This document shows, in pieces, positions 7,576 through 14,817 of a stretch of 36,436 bases of DNA (positions are counted from its first letter, which is position 1; each line of letters starts with the position of its first letter). Location of the stretch: assembly GCA_022865365.1 (NCBI GenBank), contig JALHSW010000101.1:1-36436 (forward strand). The letters are read 5' to 3'. The translations under genes were made by a program, and so were the position numbers. The DNA comes from Acidimicrobiia bacterium. GTDB lineage: Bacteria > Actinomycetota > Acidimicrobiia > IMCC26256 > PALSA-555. Below the pieces are notes generated by a model that did no database searches, had not been told where the DNA came from, and worked only from the letters and a program-made list of their open reading frames with translations.

Positions 7576-7627
7576 GCGGTGTCGACGCCGAGGGGCCCCA
7601 CGTCGCCCTGAGGGACAGGGCTCCGCG

Positions 7628-7633
7628 TAACCT
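7628..7633 (+). promoter_or_regulatory. Possible internal promoter -10 (TAACCT) upstream of tlyA
   Basis: TAACCT fits TANNNT and lies in the only gap (7576-7708) inside this operon. Transcription from it would start near 7640, just before GAGGAG (7649-7654) and the short ORF at 7660. Not supported by a visible -35. Confidence 0.3.
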
Positions 7634-7659
7634 TGGCCCTGCCACCCGAGGAGTCTGTC

Positions 7660-7701
7660 GTGACGTTCGCATCCAGTGCCCGATTCCCGCGAGAGCGCTG
7701 A
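7660..7701 (+). CDS. Possible 13-codon leader peptide before tlyA
   Basis: GTG at 7660 is preceded by GAGGAG (7649-7654) at a 5-nt spacing, a better ribosome binding site than either candidate tlyA start has. It reads 13 codons (VTFASSARFPRER) to a TGA at 7699-7701, 7 nt before the preferred tlyA ATG. It could couple translation into tlyA. Its short length makes chance plausible. Confidence 0.25.
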   Translation: MTFASSARFPRER

Positions 7702-7708
7702 TCGGCGC

Positions 7709-8497
7709 ATGCGCCGTCGCCTCGACGCCGAGATGGTCCGCCGCGGGCTGGTCGACAGCCGAGCGCGGGCGGTAGAGGCAGTGGCCACCGGCCGCGTCCT
7801 CGTCGGCGGTGCTCCGGCGACGACGCCGGCGCGACATGTCGCGGCCGACGAGCCGATCAGCGTGTCAGGTCCACCACCCCCCTTCGTGTCACGCGGCGGG
7901 GAGAAGCTCTCGGCGGCGCTCGACGCGTTCCCCGTCGCGGTCATCGGCCGACGGGCGCTCGACGCCGGCGCCTCCACGGGCGGCTTCACTGACTGCCTGC
8001 TCCAGCGGGGTGCGGCCGAGGTCGTGGCGGTCGACGTCGGACGGGGCCAGCTGTCCTGGCACCTGCAGACCGACGAGCGTGTCCGAACCCTCGATCGCGT
8101 CAACGTGCGCAACCTCGTCGCCGAGGACATCGGGGGCGCCGTGACCCTTGCCGTGGCGGACCTCTCCTTCATCTCACTCCTGACCGTCGCGCCGGCGCTG
8201 GCGCGATGCACCACTCCGGAGGCCCATCTCGTCCTGCTCGTCAAGCCCCAGTTCGAAGCAGGTCGGGCGCGCGTCGGCAAGGGCGGGATCGTGCGTGACC
8301 CGGCAGTGCACCGAGAGGTGCTCGTCGATGTCGCCACCGGGCTCGCATCCCAAGGCCTCCCGGTCGTCGGGGCGGTCGCGTCGCCGATCATGGGAGCCGA
8401 CGGCAACCGCGAGTTCCTCGTGCACGTCGACCGCGCCGAGCGCGCCGTCGAGGTCTCGCGGCTGCTCGAGGTCGTCGCAGGGGAGCCTGCAACATGA
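7709..8497 (+). CDS. tlyA: TlyA-family rRNA 2'-O-methyltransferase / hemolysin-like protein
   Basis: A 262-residue protein with an N-terminal S4 RNA-binding domain (MRRRLDAEMVRRGLVDSRA through VLVGGAPATTPARH) and a C-terminal FtsJ/RrmJ-like SAM-dependent methyltransferase domain. SAM-binding and catalytic elements visible are LDAGASTGGFTDCLLQRG, VVAVDVGRGQLSW, VADLSFISL and LVKPQFEAGR (catalytic Lys). In M. tuberculosis TlyA 2'-O-methylates C1409 of 16S and C1920 of 23S rRNA and determines capreomycin susceptibility. The ATG at 7709 is preferred because MRRRLDAE matches the usual family start; a GTG at 7676 would add eleven residues (VPDSRESADRR). Its 3' end overlaps the NAD kinase by 4 nt. 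Confidence 0.92.
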   Translation: MRRRLDAEMVRRGLVDSRARAVEAVATGRVLVGGAPATTPARHVAADEPISVSGPPPPFVSRGGEKLSAALDAFPVAVIGRRALDAGASTGGFTDCLLQRGAAEVVAVDVGRGQLSWHLQTDERVRTLDRVNVRNLVAEDIGGAVTLAVADLSFISLLTVAPALARCTTPEAHLVLLVKPQFEAGRARVGKGGIVRDPAVHREVLVDVATGLASQGLPVVGAVASPIMGADGNREFLVHVDRAERAVEVSRLLEVVAGEPAT

Positions 8498-9363
8498 GCG
8501 AGCGTCGACTCCGCACGGTCGGGCTGGTGCCCCACCGCGACCGATCCCTCGCCCACGAGCTGGCTCGGGCCGTGGCCGATCGCTTCGTGGGCCAAGGCAT
8601 CACGGTTCGGGTTCCGGCACCCGATGCGGCGGTTACGGGCCTGGGCGAGTTCGCCGTCGATCCCGAGGCCTTCGCCGACGGTCTCGACATCGCGCTCTCG
8701 CTCGGTGGTGACGGGACGATGCTGCGGACCGTCGATCTGACGTACGAGGCCGGAGTCGCGGTCTTGGGCATCAACGTGGGCCAGCTGGGCTACCTCGCCG
8801 AGGTCGAGCCTGCCGACGTCGGAGCGGCACTCGAGCGCCTGCTCCGGGGTGACTACGAGGTGGAGGAGCGCATGGTCCTCCAGGTCACCGTCACCTCGGC
8901 CGGGGCCACGTCGGGCCGCTGGTGGGGTCTCAACGAGGCGGTCATCGAGAAGGAGCAGCCCGGGCGCCTCGTCCGCCTCGACGTCGCGATCAACCAAGCG
9001 TTCTTCACGACGTATGCCGCCGACGGCGTGATCATCGCCACCCCGACGGGATCGACGGCGTATTCGTTCTCGGCGCGCGGCCCGATCGTTTCGCCGCGAC
9101 ATCGTTGCCTTCTGCTCACGCCCGTGTCGCCGCACATGCTCTTCGACCGATCGCTGGTCCTCGACGCGGAGGAAGAGCTCTGCTTCACCGTCACCGACGG
9201 TCGGTGTGTCGTGCTGACGCTCGACGGACGCGAGCTCAGTCGACTCGTACCGGGCGACGAGGTCTCCTGCACGGCGGGGCCGAAGCCCGCCCGGATCGTT
9301 ACGCTCGGGCCCCGCGACTTCCACCAGATCCTGAAGGCCAAGTTCGGGCTCGCGGACCGCTGA
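8494..9363 (+). CDS. nadK: NAD kinase (ATP/polyphosphate-NAD kinase)
   Basis: Phosphorylates NAD+ to NADP+ in the cytosol, the sole route to NADP. The 289-residue protein (normal length) has the signature GGDGTML at about residues 70-76, the GINVGQLGYLAEVEP strand, the NE motif in LNEAVIEKE, and DGVIIATPTGSTAYSFS of the NAD-binding domain. The usual SAGGP reads SARGP here. It lies between tlyA and recN in the order conserved across Actinomycetota (tlyA-ppnK-recN), overlapping tlyA by 4 nt (ATGA) and separated from recN by 2 nt. Confidence 0.95.
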   Translation: MSERRLRTVGLVPHRDRSLAHELARAVADRFVGQGITVRVPAPDAAVTGLGEFAVDPEAFADGLDIALSLGGDGTMLRTVDLTYEAGVAVLGINVGQLGYLAEVEPADVGAALERLLRGDYEVEERMVLQVTVTSAGATSGRWWGLNEAVIEKEQPGRLVRLDVAINQAFFTTYAADGVIIATPTGSTAYSFSARGPIVSPRHRCLLLTPVSPHMLFDRSLVLDAEEELCFTVTDGRCVVLTLDGRELSRLVPGDEVSCTAGPKPARIVTLGPRDFHQILKAKFGLADR

Positions 9364-9365
9364 CG

Positions 9366-10988
9366 ATGCTGCACGAGCTCCACGTCACCGACCTCGGGAT
9401 CGTCGACGACCTGACCGTCCTCGTCGGCCCCGGGCTGACCGCGATCACCGGTGAGACCGGCGCGGGCAAGACGCTGCTCGTCGAAGCGGTCGAGCTGCTG
9501 CTCGGTGGGCGCGCCGACGCGACGCTCGTGCGTCAGGGCGCCGCAGAGGCGCGCGTCGAAGGGCGCTTCGAGGACGCGGGAGGGAACGAGATCGTGCTGG
9601 CCCGGGTCGTCCCGAGTGACGGGCGAAGCCGGGCGTACGTCGATGGTCGTCTGGCGACGGTCGGCGAGCTCGCGGTCGTAGGCGCACGACTCGTGGATCT
9701 CCACGGTCAGCATGCGAGTCAGTCGCTCGTCGCCCCGTCGGTGCAGCGCGCCGCACTCGACCGCTTCGCGGGAGCGGCGGCCCTCGATCCGCTCGCCGAG
9801 CTGCGATCCGCCCGCATCGAGGTCCAAGGACTCGGCGGCGAACTCGCTGCCCTCGGGGGCGACGCAAGGGCGCGCGCACGCGAGATCGACTTGCTCCGCT
9901 TCCAGATCTCGGAGATCGAGGCTGCGGGCATCGAAGACGCGGGGGAGGACGTTGCGCTCGAGGCTGAGGAGGCGCTGCTGGCCGACGCCGTCGCTCATCG
10001 CGACGCGCTGCGCGACGCGTTCGAGGCGATCGAGAGTGACGGCCTCGATGCCGTCGGGACGGCGGTCACGGCGCTCGCCAGCCGTCGACCGTTCGCCAGT
10101 CTCGAGGAACGGCTTCGAGCGGTGCAAGCCGAGCTCGCCGACCTCGAACGTGAGCTACGGCTCATGGCAGAGGACATCGCCGAGGATCCGACGCGCGTGG
10201 AGGAGGTCCGGTCCCGACGGCGACTCCTGCGCGAGCTCGTCCGCAAGTACGGCGAGACCCTGACCGATGTCCTCGCCTTCGCTTCCGAGTCGCGGCGTCG
10301 ACTCGCCGAGCTCGAGAGCTTCGACACTCGCGCCGCTGAGCTCGAGGCCGCCGCGGCCGAGGCCGATACGCGAGCCCGAGCGGCTGCGGCTGCGCTGTCC
10401 GCGGCGCGTCGCGTCGCAGCCCCAGCGCTCGCCGATGCGGTGAGTCGGCATTTCGCCGAGCTCGCGATGCCGGCGGCGCACCTGGAGGTCCAGGTCGAGC
10501 CGGGCCCCGCCACCGACGACGGCGCCGACGAGGTCTTGTACCTGCTCGCGGCGAACCCGGGGGAGCCGGCGCGACCGGTGGCCCGGGCCGCGTCCGGTGG
10601 CGAGCTCGCCCGTGCGATGCTGGCGCTACGCTTGGTGCTCACCGAGGCGCCGCCGACGCTGGTGTTCGACGAGGTCGACGCCGGCATCGGCGGCGAAGCC
10701 GGTACTGCGGTCGGTCGGCACCTCGCCGACCTCGGTGGGCGACACCAGGTCCTGTGCGTGACCCATCTGGCCCAAGTCGCGGCCCACGCCGACGCGCAGC
10801 TGGTCGTCGAGAAGCGCGAGGAGGGCGGGCGAACCGTGGCGACTGCGACACCGGTCGAGGGCGAGACGCGTCTCTCGGAGCTCGCCCGCATGCTCGGCGG
10901 GGTGGACTCCACGACTGCACGCCGTCACGCCGCCGAGCTACGCGAGCATGCCGGCGCTTCGATCGACGCCCGCCGTGTCAGCGGCTGA
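9366..10988 (+). CDS. recN: DNA repair protein RecN
   Basis: An SMC-like ATPase acting in recombinational repair of double-strand breaks. The 540-residue chain has Walker A GETGAGKT near residue 31 in the N-terminal half. A long Glu/Ala/Arg-rich coiled-coil region spans about 150-390, interrupted by a turn. At the C-terminus are the ABC signature ASGGELARAMLALRLVL, Walker B TLVFDEVDAGIGG and the VTHLAQVAAHAD switch region. Start is ATG 9366; the in-frame upstream extension is a shadow of the NAD kinase gene. The recN stop and the steA start share a base (TGATG), indicating coupled translation. Confidence 0.95.
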   Translation: MLHELHVTDLGIVDDLTVLVGPGLTAITGETGAGKTLLVEAVELLLGGRADATLVRQGAAEARVEGRFEDAGGNEIVLARVVPSDGRSRAYVDGRLATVGELAVVGARLVDLHGQHASQSLVAPSVQRAALDRFAGAAALDPLAELRSARIEVQGLGGELAALGGDARARAREIDLLRFQISEIEAAGIEDAGEDVALEAEEALLADAVAHRDALRDAFEAIESDGLDAVGTAVTALASRRPFASLEERLRAVQAELADLERELRLMAEDIAEDPTRVEEVRSRRRLLRELVRKYGETLTDVLAFASESRRRLAELESFDTRAAELEAAAAEADTRARAAAAALSAARRVAAPALADAVSRHFAELAMPAAHLEVQVEPGPATDDGADEVLYLLAANPGEPARPVARAASGGELARAMLALRLVLTEAPPTLVFDEVDAGIGGEAGTAVGRHLADLGGRHQVLCVTHLAQVAAHADAQLVVEKREEGGRTVATATPVEGETRLSELARMLGGVDSTTARRHAAELREHAGASIDARRVSG

Positions 10989-12157
10989 TGCGCCTCCTCC
11001 AGCGTCGCCGTCGGGCGACGAGTCCCGCCGAGATCGTCGCGGTCGCGCGTGTGGGCCGTCGCACCAAGGATCTCGTCAAGCGACTCGAGCCCGGCGAGAT
11101 CGCCATCATCGATCACGAGGACCTCGATCGGGTTGCGGCCGACGGCCTCGTGGAGTCCGGCGTCGCCGCCGTCGTCAACGCGGCGGCATCGGTTTCGGGT
11201 CGATATCCCAACCAGGGACCGATCCGGGTCGTGAAGGCCGGGATCGTGCTCGTTGACCGTGCCGGGTCCGACCTGCTGGACCGCGTGCGTGACGGCGAGA
11301 TGCTGCGCATCCTCGGGGGTGAGGTGTGGCGGGGGGACGAGCTCCTCGCCACCGGGCTGCTGCCCGACGCCGACGAGATCGAAACGGCCATGGAGGACGC
11401 GCGGGCGACCATCGGAGCCGAGCTCGAACGATTCGCAGAGAACACCCTCGACTACATGCGGCGCGAGGCGCAGCCGATGTTCGAGCCGATCGTCGTCCCC
11501 CCGCTCGTCACGAAGTTCCAGGGGCGCCATGCGCTCGTCGTCGTGCGGGGGCACGACTACAAGGACGACCTCAGGGCTCTTCGCCCCTACATCCGCCAGT
11601 ACCGACCGGCGCTGATCGGGGTCGACGGCGGCGCCGACGCCCTGCTCGAGAACGGCTTCAAACCCGACGTGATCATCGGCGACTTCGATTCGGTGTCCGA
11701 GCACGCCCTGCACATCGCGCCTGACCTCGTGCACCACGTCCACCCTGACGGTCGGGCACCCGGACGTGAGGCGCTCCTCGAATGGGGAGTCAAGTACCAC
11801 GAGTTCGTCGCCGAGGGAACGAGCGAGGACGTAGCCATGCTGCTCGCGTGGGAGGCGGGCTCGACGTTGATCGTCGCGGTGGGAACCCATGCGACCATGG
11901 TCGAGTTCCTCGACAAGGGTCGGAGCGGTATGGCGTCGACGTTCCTCACCCGCCTGCGCCTCGGTCCGATGCTCGTCGACGCGAAGGGCGTGAGCCAGCT
12001 CTACGAGGGCCGAGTCCGCCGGCTCGACTGGGTGCTCCTCGTAGGCTCGGCGCTCGTGGTGATGATCGTCGTGGCCGTAGTGTCCGAGCCGATCCGTACG
12101 CTCCTCGATGGGTTCCGGTTCGCGTTGCGCGACCTGTGGTTCTCGATCACGCAGTGA
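10988..12157 (+). CDS. steA: SteA-like septal/cytokinetic protein (thiamine pyrophosphokinase-like fold)
   Basis: The 389-residue protein combines a soluble N-terminal region (VARVGRRTKDLVKRLEPGEI, VVNAAASVSGRYPNQGP) and a domain resembling thiamine pyrophosphokinase, visible as VDGGADALLENGFKPDVII followed by GDFDSVSE. One C-terminal membrane helix, about residues 338-362 (WVLLVGSALVVMIVVAVV), ends the chain. In corynebacteria and mycobacteria the orthologue (Rv1697) and its partner SteB (Rv1698) form a divisome complex that controls septal peptidoglycan hydrolysis. The kinase-like fold has no confirmed thiamine activity in that context. The gene overlaps recN by 1 nt and precedes the steB homologue by 10 nt, the same order as in M. 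tuberculosis. Confidence 0.88.
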   Translation: MRLLQRRRRATSPAEIVAVARVGRRTKDLVKRLEPGEIAIIDHEDLDRVAADGLVESGVAAVVNAAASVSGRYPNQGPIRVVKAGIVLVDRAGSDLLDRVRDGEMLRILGGEVWRGDELLATGLLPDADEIETAMEDARATIGAELERFAENTLDYMRREAQPMFEPIVVPPLVTKFQGRHALVVVRGHDYKDDLRALRPYIRQYRPALIGVDGGADALLENGFKPDVIIGDFDSVSEHALHIAPDLVHHVHPDGRAPGREALLEWGVKYHEFVAEGTSEDVAMLLAWEAGSTLIVAVGTHATMVEFLDKGRSGMASTFLTRLRLGPMLVDAKGVSQLYEGRVRRLDWVLLVGSALVVMIVVAVVSEPIRTLLDGFRFALRDLWFSITQ

Positions 12158-12167
12158 CTCGCCTCAC

Positions 12168-13106
12168 ATGATCAACTTTCGCTTCCACCTCGTCTCTCTC
12201 GTCGCCGTCTTCCTCGCGCTCGCGGTCGGGGTGGTGATGTGATACGGCATCCTCGGACAGCCCACCGTGTCGGGGCTACAGAGCCGCATCGACACGGTCG
12301 AGGCGAACGCGGAGGTTCGCCGGCAGGAGAACGAGCAGCTCCAGGCCGACCTCGATCGGGCCGACGCCGCGCTCGACGCGAGCTCCCCGTTCTCGGTGAC
12401 CGACCGTCTGACGGACGTGTCGACAGTGGTCGTGGCTGTTCGCGACGTGGGTGACGATGCAGTGCAGCGGGTCGTCGCCCTGGCCCGGCGTGCCGGGTCT
12501 ACCGCTCCGGGCGTCGTGTGGCTCGAGAGCAAGCTGTCGCTGCAGTCCAAAGACGACGCGAAGACGCTCGCGAGCGTGCTCGGCCTCCCGGCGTCGACGA
12601 AGCGAGCCGCGCTGCGGGCTGAGGCCTGGACGACGCTGGCCAGCCGTCTCGCCGTCGGCGCCGGTGGGGCAGAGCCGGATCCCTTCGGCGCGCTCGCCGA
12701 CGCGGGCTTCGTATCAGTCGAGGGCGCGGGTGGAACGGAACCGAGTCTCGCCGACATGGGCGGGAGTGGCACGAGGGTCGTTCTCGCCGTCGGCCAGAGC
12801 GGGGGAGTGCAGGCGGGCCTCGTCGTCGGCAGCTTCGCAACCGCAGCGGTCCAGGCGAGCATTCCGCTCGTCGTGGGCGAGGTGTTCGCCGAGCAGTCCG
12901 GCGGAGGCGAACGCGGCGACGCACTCTCGCCGATCCTCGACGACGACACGCTCGCCGCCAGGGTCACGACGGTCGACGATCTCGAGTGGAGCGCCGGTGG
13001 GGTCGCCGCGATCCTCGGTCTCGCTGATCTCGGACGCGGCGTCGTGGGCCACTACGGCTACGGGAACGGTGCCGACCGGCTGCTCCCGGAGTGGTCTCAG
13101 CCGTGA
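12168..13106 (+). pseudogene. steB: SteB/MctB-like protein, reading frame interrupted by in-frame TGA
   Basis: Read from ATG 12168 the frame gives MINFRFHLVSLVAVFLALAV and the rest of a membrane anchor, then a TGA at 12240-12242 (codon 25). The same frame continues uninterrupted for 287 more codons (YGILGQPTVSGLQSRIDTVE onward). In MctB/SteB homologues (M. tuberculosis Rv1698) this position, directly after the GVV of the anchor helix, is glycine, so TGA is one G-to-T change from GGA. The downstream part has the expected coiled-coil (about 35-65) and a periplasmic domain, with no other defect. Restart at GTG 12267 would give 279 residues without the membrane anchor. Sequencing error, a recent nonsense mutation, or readthrough are all possible. 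The 3' end overlaps murJ by 4 nt. MctB has been described as a copper-related outer-membrane protein; SteB pairs with SteA at the septum. Confidence 0.8.
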
Positions 13107-14728
13107 CCGCGGCCGACGCCGGCAAGGCTTCGGTCACGCGCGCCGCGGCGCACATGGGCGTCGCGACCGCCGCATCCCGCACCGTCGGGTTCGCTCGCAT
13201 CCTCGTCGTCGCCGGCGTCCTCGGGACCACCTTTCTCGGCAACGCCTACCAGTCGTCGAACGCGGTCTCGAACGTGCTCTTCGAGCTCCTCGCCGCCGGC
13301 GCGCTCTCAGCCGTCCTGGTTCCGACGTTCGTAGCGCACCTCGATCGAGGCGACCAGGCCGAGACCGAACGCCTCGCCGGCCGGGTCCTCGGGATCGCGC
13401 TGGTCGCGCTCGGCGTCGTTGCCGTGGTCGGGATCCTGGCGGCCCCGCTGATCGCCGATGTGCTCACGTCGGGTGTGTCGAATCCCCACATCGCGGCCCA
13501 GCAACGTGACCTGTCGACATTCCTGCTCCGGTTCGTCATCCCCCAGATCCTGCTGTACGCGATCGGAGCAGTCGCGGTCGCGGTGCTGTACGCGAAGCGG
13601 CGTCTCGCGGTCACCGCGATGGCGCCCATCGGGCTCACCGTCGTTGTCGTCGTCGCGATGGGGCTGTTCCGGCTCGTCGCCGGACCCGATCCCGGCCTCG
13701 ACCTGACCCTCGGTGAGCGGCTGATCCTCGCACTCGGCGCGACCTTCGGCGTGATCGCGTTCGTCGCCATCCCGACTGTGGCGCTCTGGCGGACGGGTTT
13801 CCACCTCGTCCCGCGACTCGGGCGCCGCGACGCTGCGGTGGGACACGTGCTCCGGCTCTCGGGCTGGGCGGTGTTCCAGCACTCGATGATCGGGCTGCTG
13901 CTCCTCGCGGCGATCGTCGTGGGGAACACGGTCGAGGGCGGGACCGTCGCGTACCAGGTCGCCTGGGTGTTCTTCCTCGCGCCGTACGCCATCCTCGCCC
14001 AACCGGTCCACACGGCGATCCTGCCGGATCTGTCGCGCCAGGCTGACGATCCCGAGCACTTCACCGTGTCGCTTCGGTGGGCGCTGGACTCGATGGCCGT
14101 GCTGGTGATCCCGGTGTCTGGCGCCCTGGTCGCCCTCGCCCTGCCGATCATGCAGGTCGCCGCGTTCGGGCAGGCGACGAAGGCCGGCGGCGTGGGGCTC
14201 CTCGCCGCCGCGCTCGCGTCGCTGGCGCTCGGCCTCTACACGTACTGTGCGTTCCTGCTGTTCGCGCGCGCCTACTACGCACTGGGTGACAGCCGCACCC
14301 CGGCCGTGGTCGCGCTCGTGTCGGCCGTCGCCGGGATCGCCGTGATGGTGGCCGGCGAGGCGTTCACGTCCGGTCGCCAGACGGTCGCGTTCATCGGCTT
14401 CGGACACTCGGCCGCGTACGCCGTGGGTGCCGTCGTGCTGTGGGTCGGCCTCGCCCGGCGGACCGGCCATCTGATCGTGCCGCGGTCCCTCGGACGCTCC
14501 GTGGTGGTCGCGGTCCCGCTCGCGCTCGGCGCGTGGGTGCTGTTCCAGGTCGTGGATCCGAACGGGCGCGTCGCCACTCTGCTGATGCTCGGCGGCGTCA
14601 CCCTGGTCGGCGGCCTCGCGTACGTGCTCGGGCTCCGAGCCCTCGGCGGCGTGCCGAGCCTGCACCCGGTGCCACCGTCCCGTGCGGCGAACCCGAATCA
14701 GGTCCTGCCGACCGAGGCGTCGCCGTGA
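13103..14728 (+). CDS. murJ: MurJ/MviN-family lipid II flippase
   Basis: A polytopic membrane protein of about 541 residues that flips undecaprenyl-linked peptidoglycan precursors across the cytoplasmic membrane. The MviN family start is clear: AAASRTVGFARILVVAGVLG, followed by NAYQSSNAVSNVLFELLAAG. About 14 hydrophobic segments are spread along the chain, and the charged residues characteristic of the central cavity (Arg in SRTVGFAR, and SRQADDPEHF) are present. GTG at 13103 overlaps the steB stop as GTGA and is preferred over GTG at 13091. It lies in a cell-envelope block with steA-steB and a MraY-like transferase. An O-antigen-type flippase of the same superfamily is a less likely alternative. 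Confidence 0.9.
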   Translation: MTAADAGKASVTRAAAHMGVATAASRTVGFARILVVAGVLGTTFLGNAYQSSNAVSNVLFELLAAGALSAVLVPTFVAHLDRGDQAETERLAGRVLGIALVALGVVAVVGILAAPLIADVLTSGVSNPHIAAQQRDLSTFLLRFVIPQILLYAIGAVAVAVLYAKRRLAVTAMAPIGLTVVVVVAMGLFRLVAGPDPGLDLTLGERLILALGATFGVIAFVAIPTVALWRTGFHLVPRLGRRDAAVGHVLRLSGWAVFQHSMIGLLLLAAIVVGNTVEGGTVAYQVAWVFFLAPYAILAQPVHTAILPDLSRQADDPEHFTVSLRWALDSMAVLVIPVSGALVALALPIMQVAAFGQATKAGGVGLLAAALASLALGLYTYCAFLLFARAYYALGDSRTPAVVALVSAVAGIAVMVAGEAFTSGRQTVAFIGFGHSAAYAVGAVVLWVGLARRTGHLIVPRSLGRSVVVAVPLALGAWVLFQVVDPNGRVATLLMLGGVTLVGGLAYVLGLRALGGVPSLHPVPPSRAANPNQVLPTEASP

Positions 14729-14817
14729 GGCCAGACGAGCAGGTGGCGGGCAAGCAGGTGGCGGGCAAGCAGGTGGCCGGCAAGCAGGACAGGATGAGTG
14801 CGATGTCGACATGTTGA
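14725..14817 (+). CDS. Possible 30-residue repeat peptide / translational coupler
   Basis: GTG at 14725 overlaps the murJ stop (GTGA), and the ORF ends in a TGA at 14815-14817 that overlaps the ATG at 14811 of the next gene. It fills the gap exactly and would couple the two genes. The peptide contains three consecutive QVAGK units, encoded by the 15-bp tandem repeat at 14740-14784, then QDRMSAMSTC. It may be a real short gene, a coupling device, or a chance ORF in a repeat. Confidence 0.35.
   Translation: MRPDEQVAGKQVAGKQVAGKQDRMSAMSTC
14740..14784 (+). repeat. 15-bp tandem repeat, 3 copies
   Basis: The unit CAGGTGGCGGGCAAG is present at 14740-14754 and 14755-14769 (identical) and 14770-14784 (one G-to-C change), followed by a partial CAGGA. 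The 15-bp period keeps a reading frame, encoding QVAGK three times. Confidence 0.9.

Noticed and set aside
7572-7775. Possible 67-residue gene starting on the HAD stop codon, where M. tuberculosis has Rv1693
   Set aside because: The sequence shows no domain-like pattern and overlaps the tlyA start region in another frame; no resemblance could be shown.
6724-9324. An 866-codon open frame on the minus strand
   Set aside because: It is antisense to the HAD, tlyA and NAD kinase genes, all clearly real. Its composition is Arg/Gly/Asp-rich with no family motif, as expected for a GC-rich shadow frame.
12240-12242. TGA read as selenocysteine or as glycine by an altered genetic code
   Set aside because: No selenocysteine position is known in this family, and TGA is the usual stop codon throughout the window, so an altered code is ruled out.
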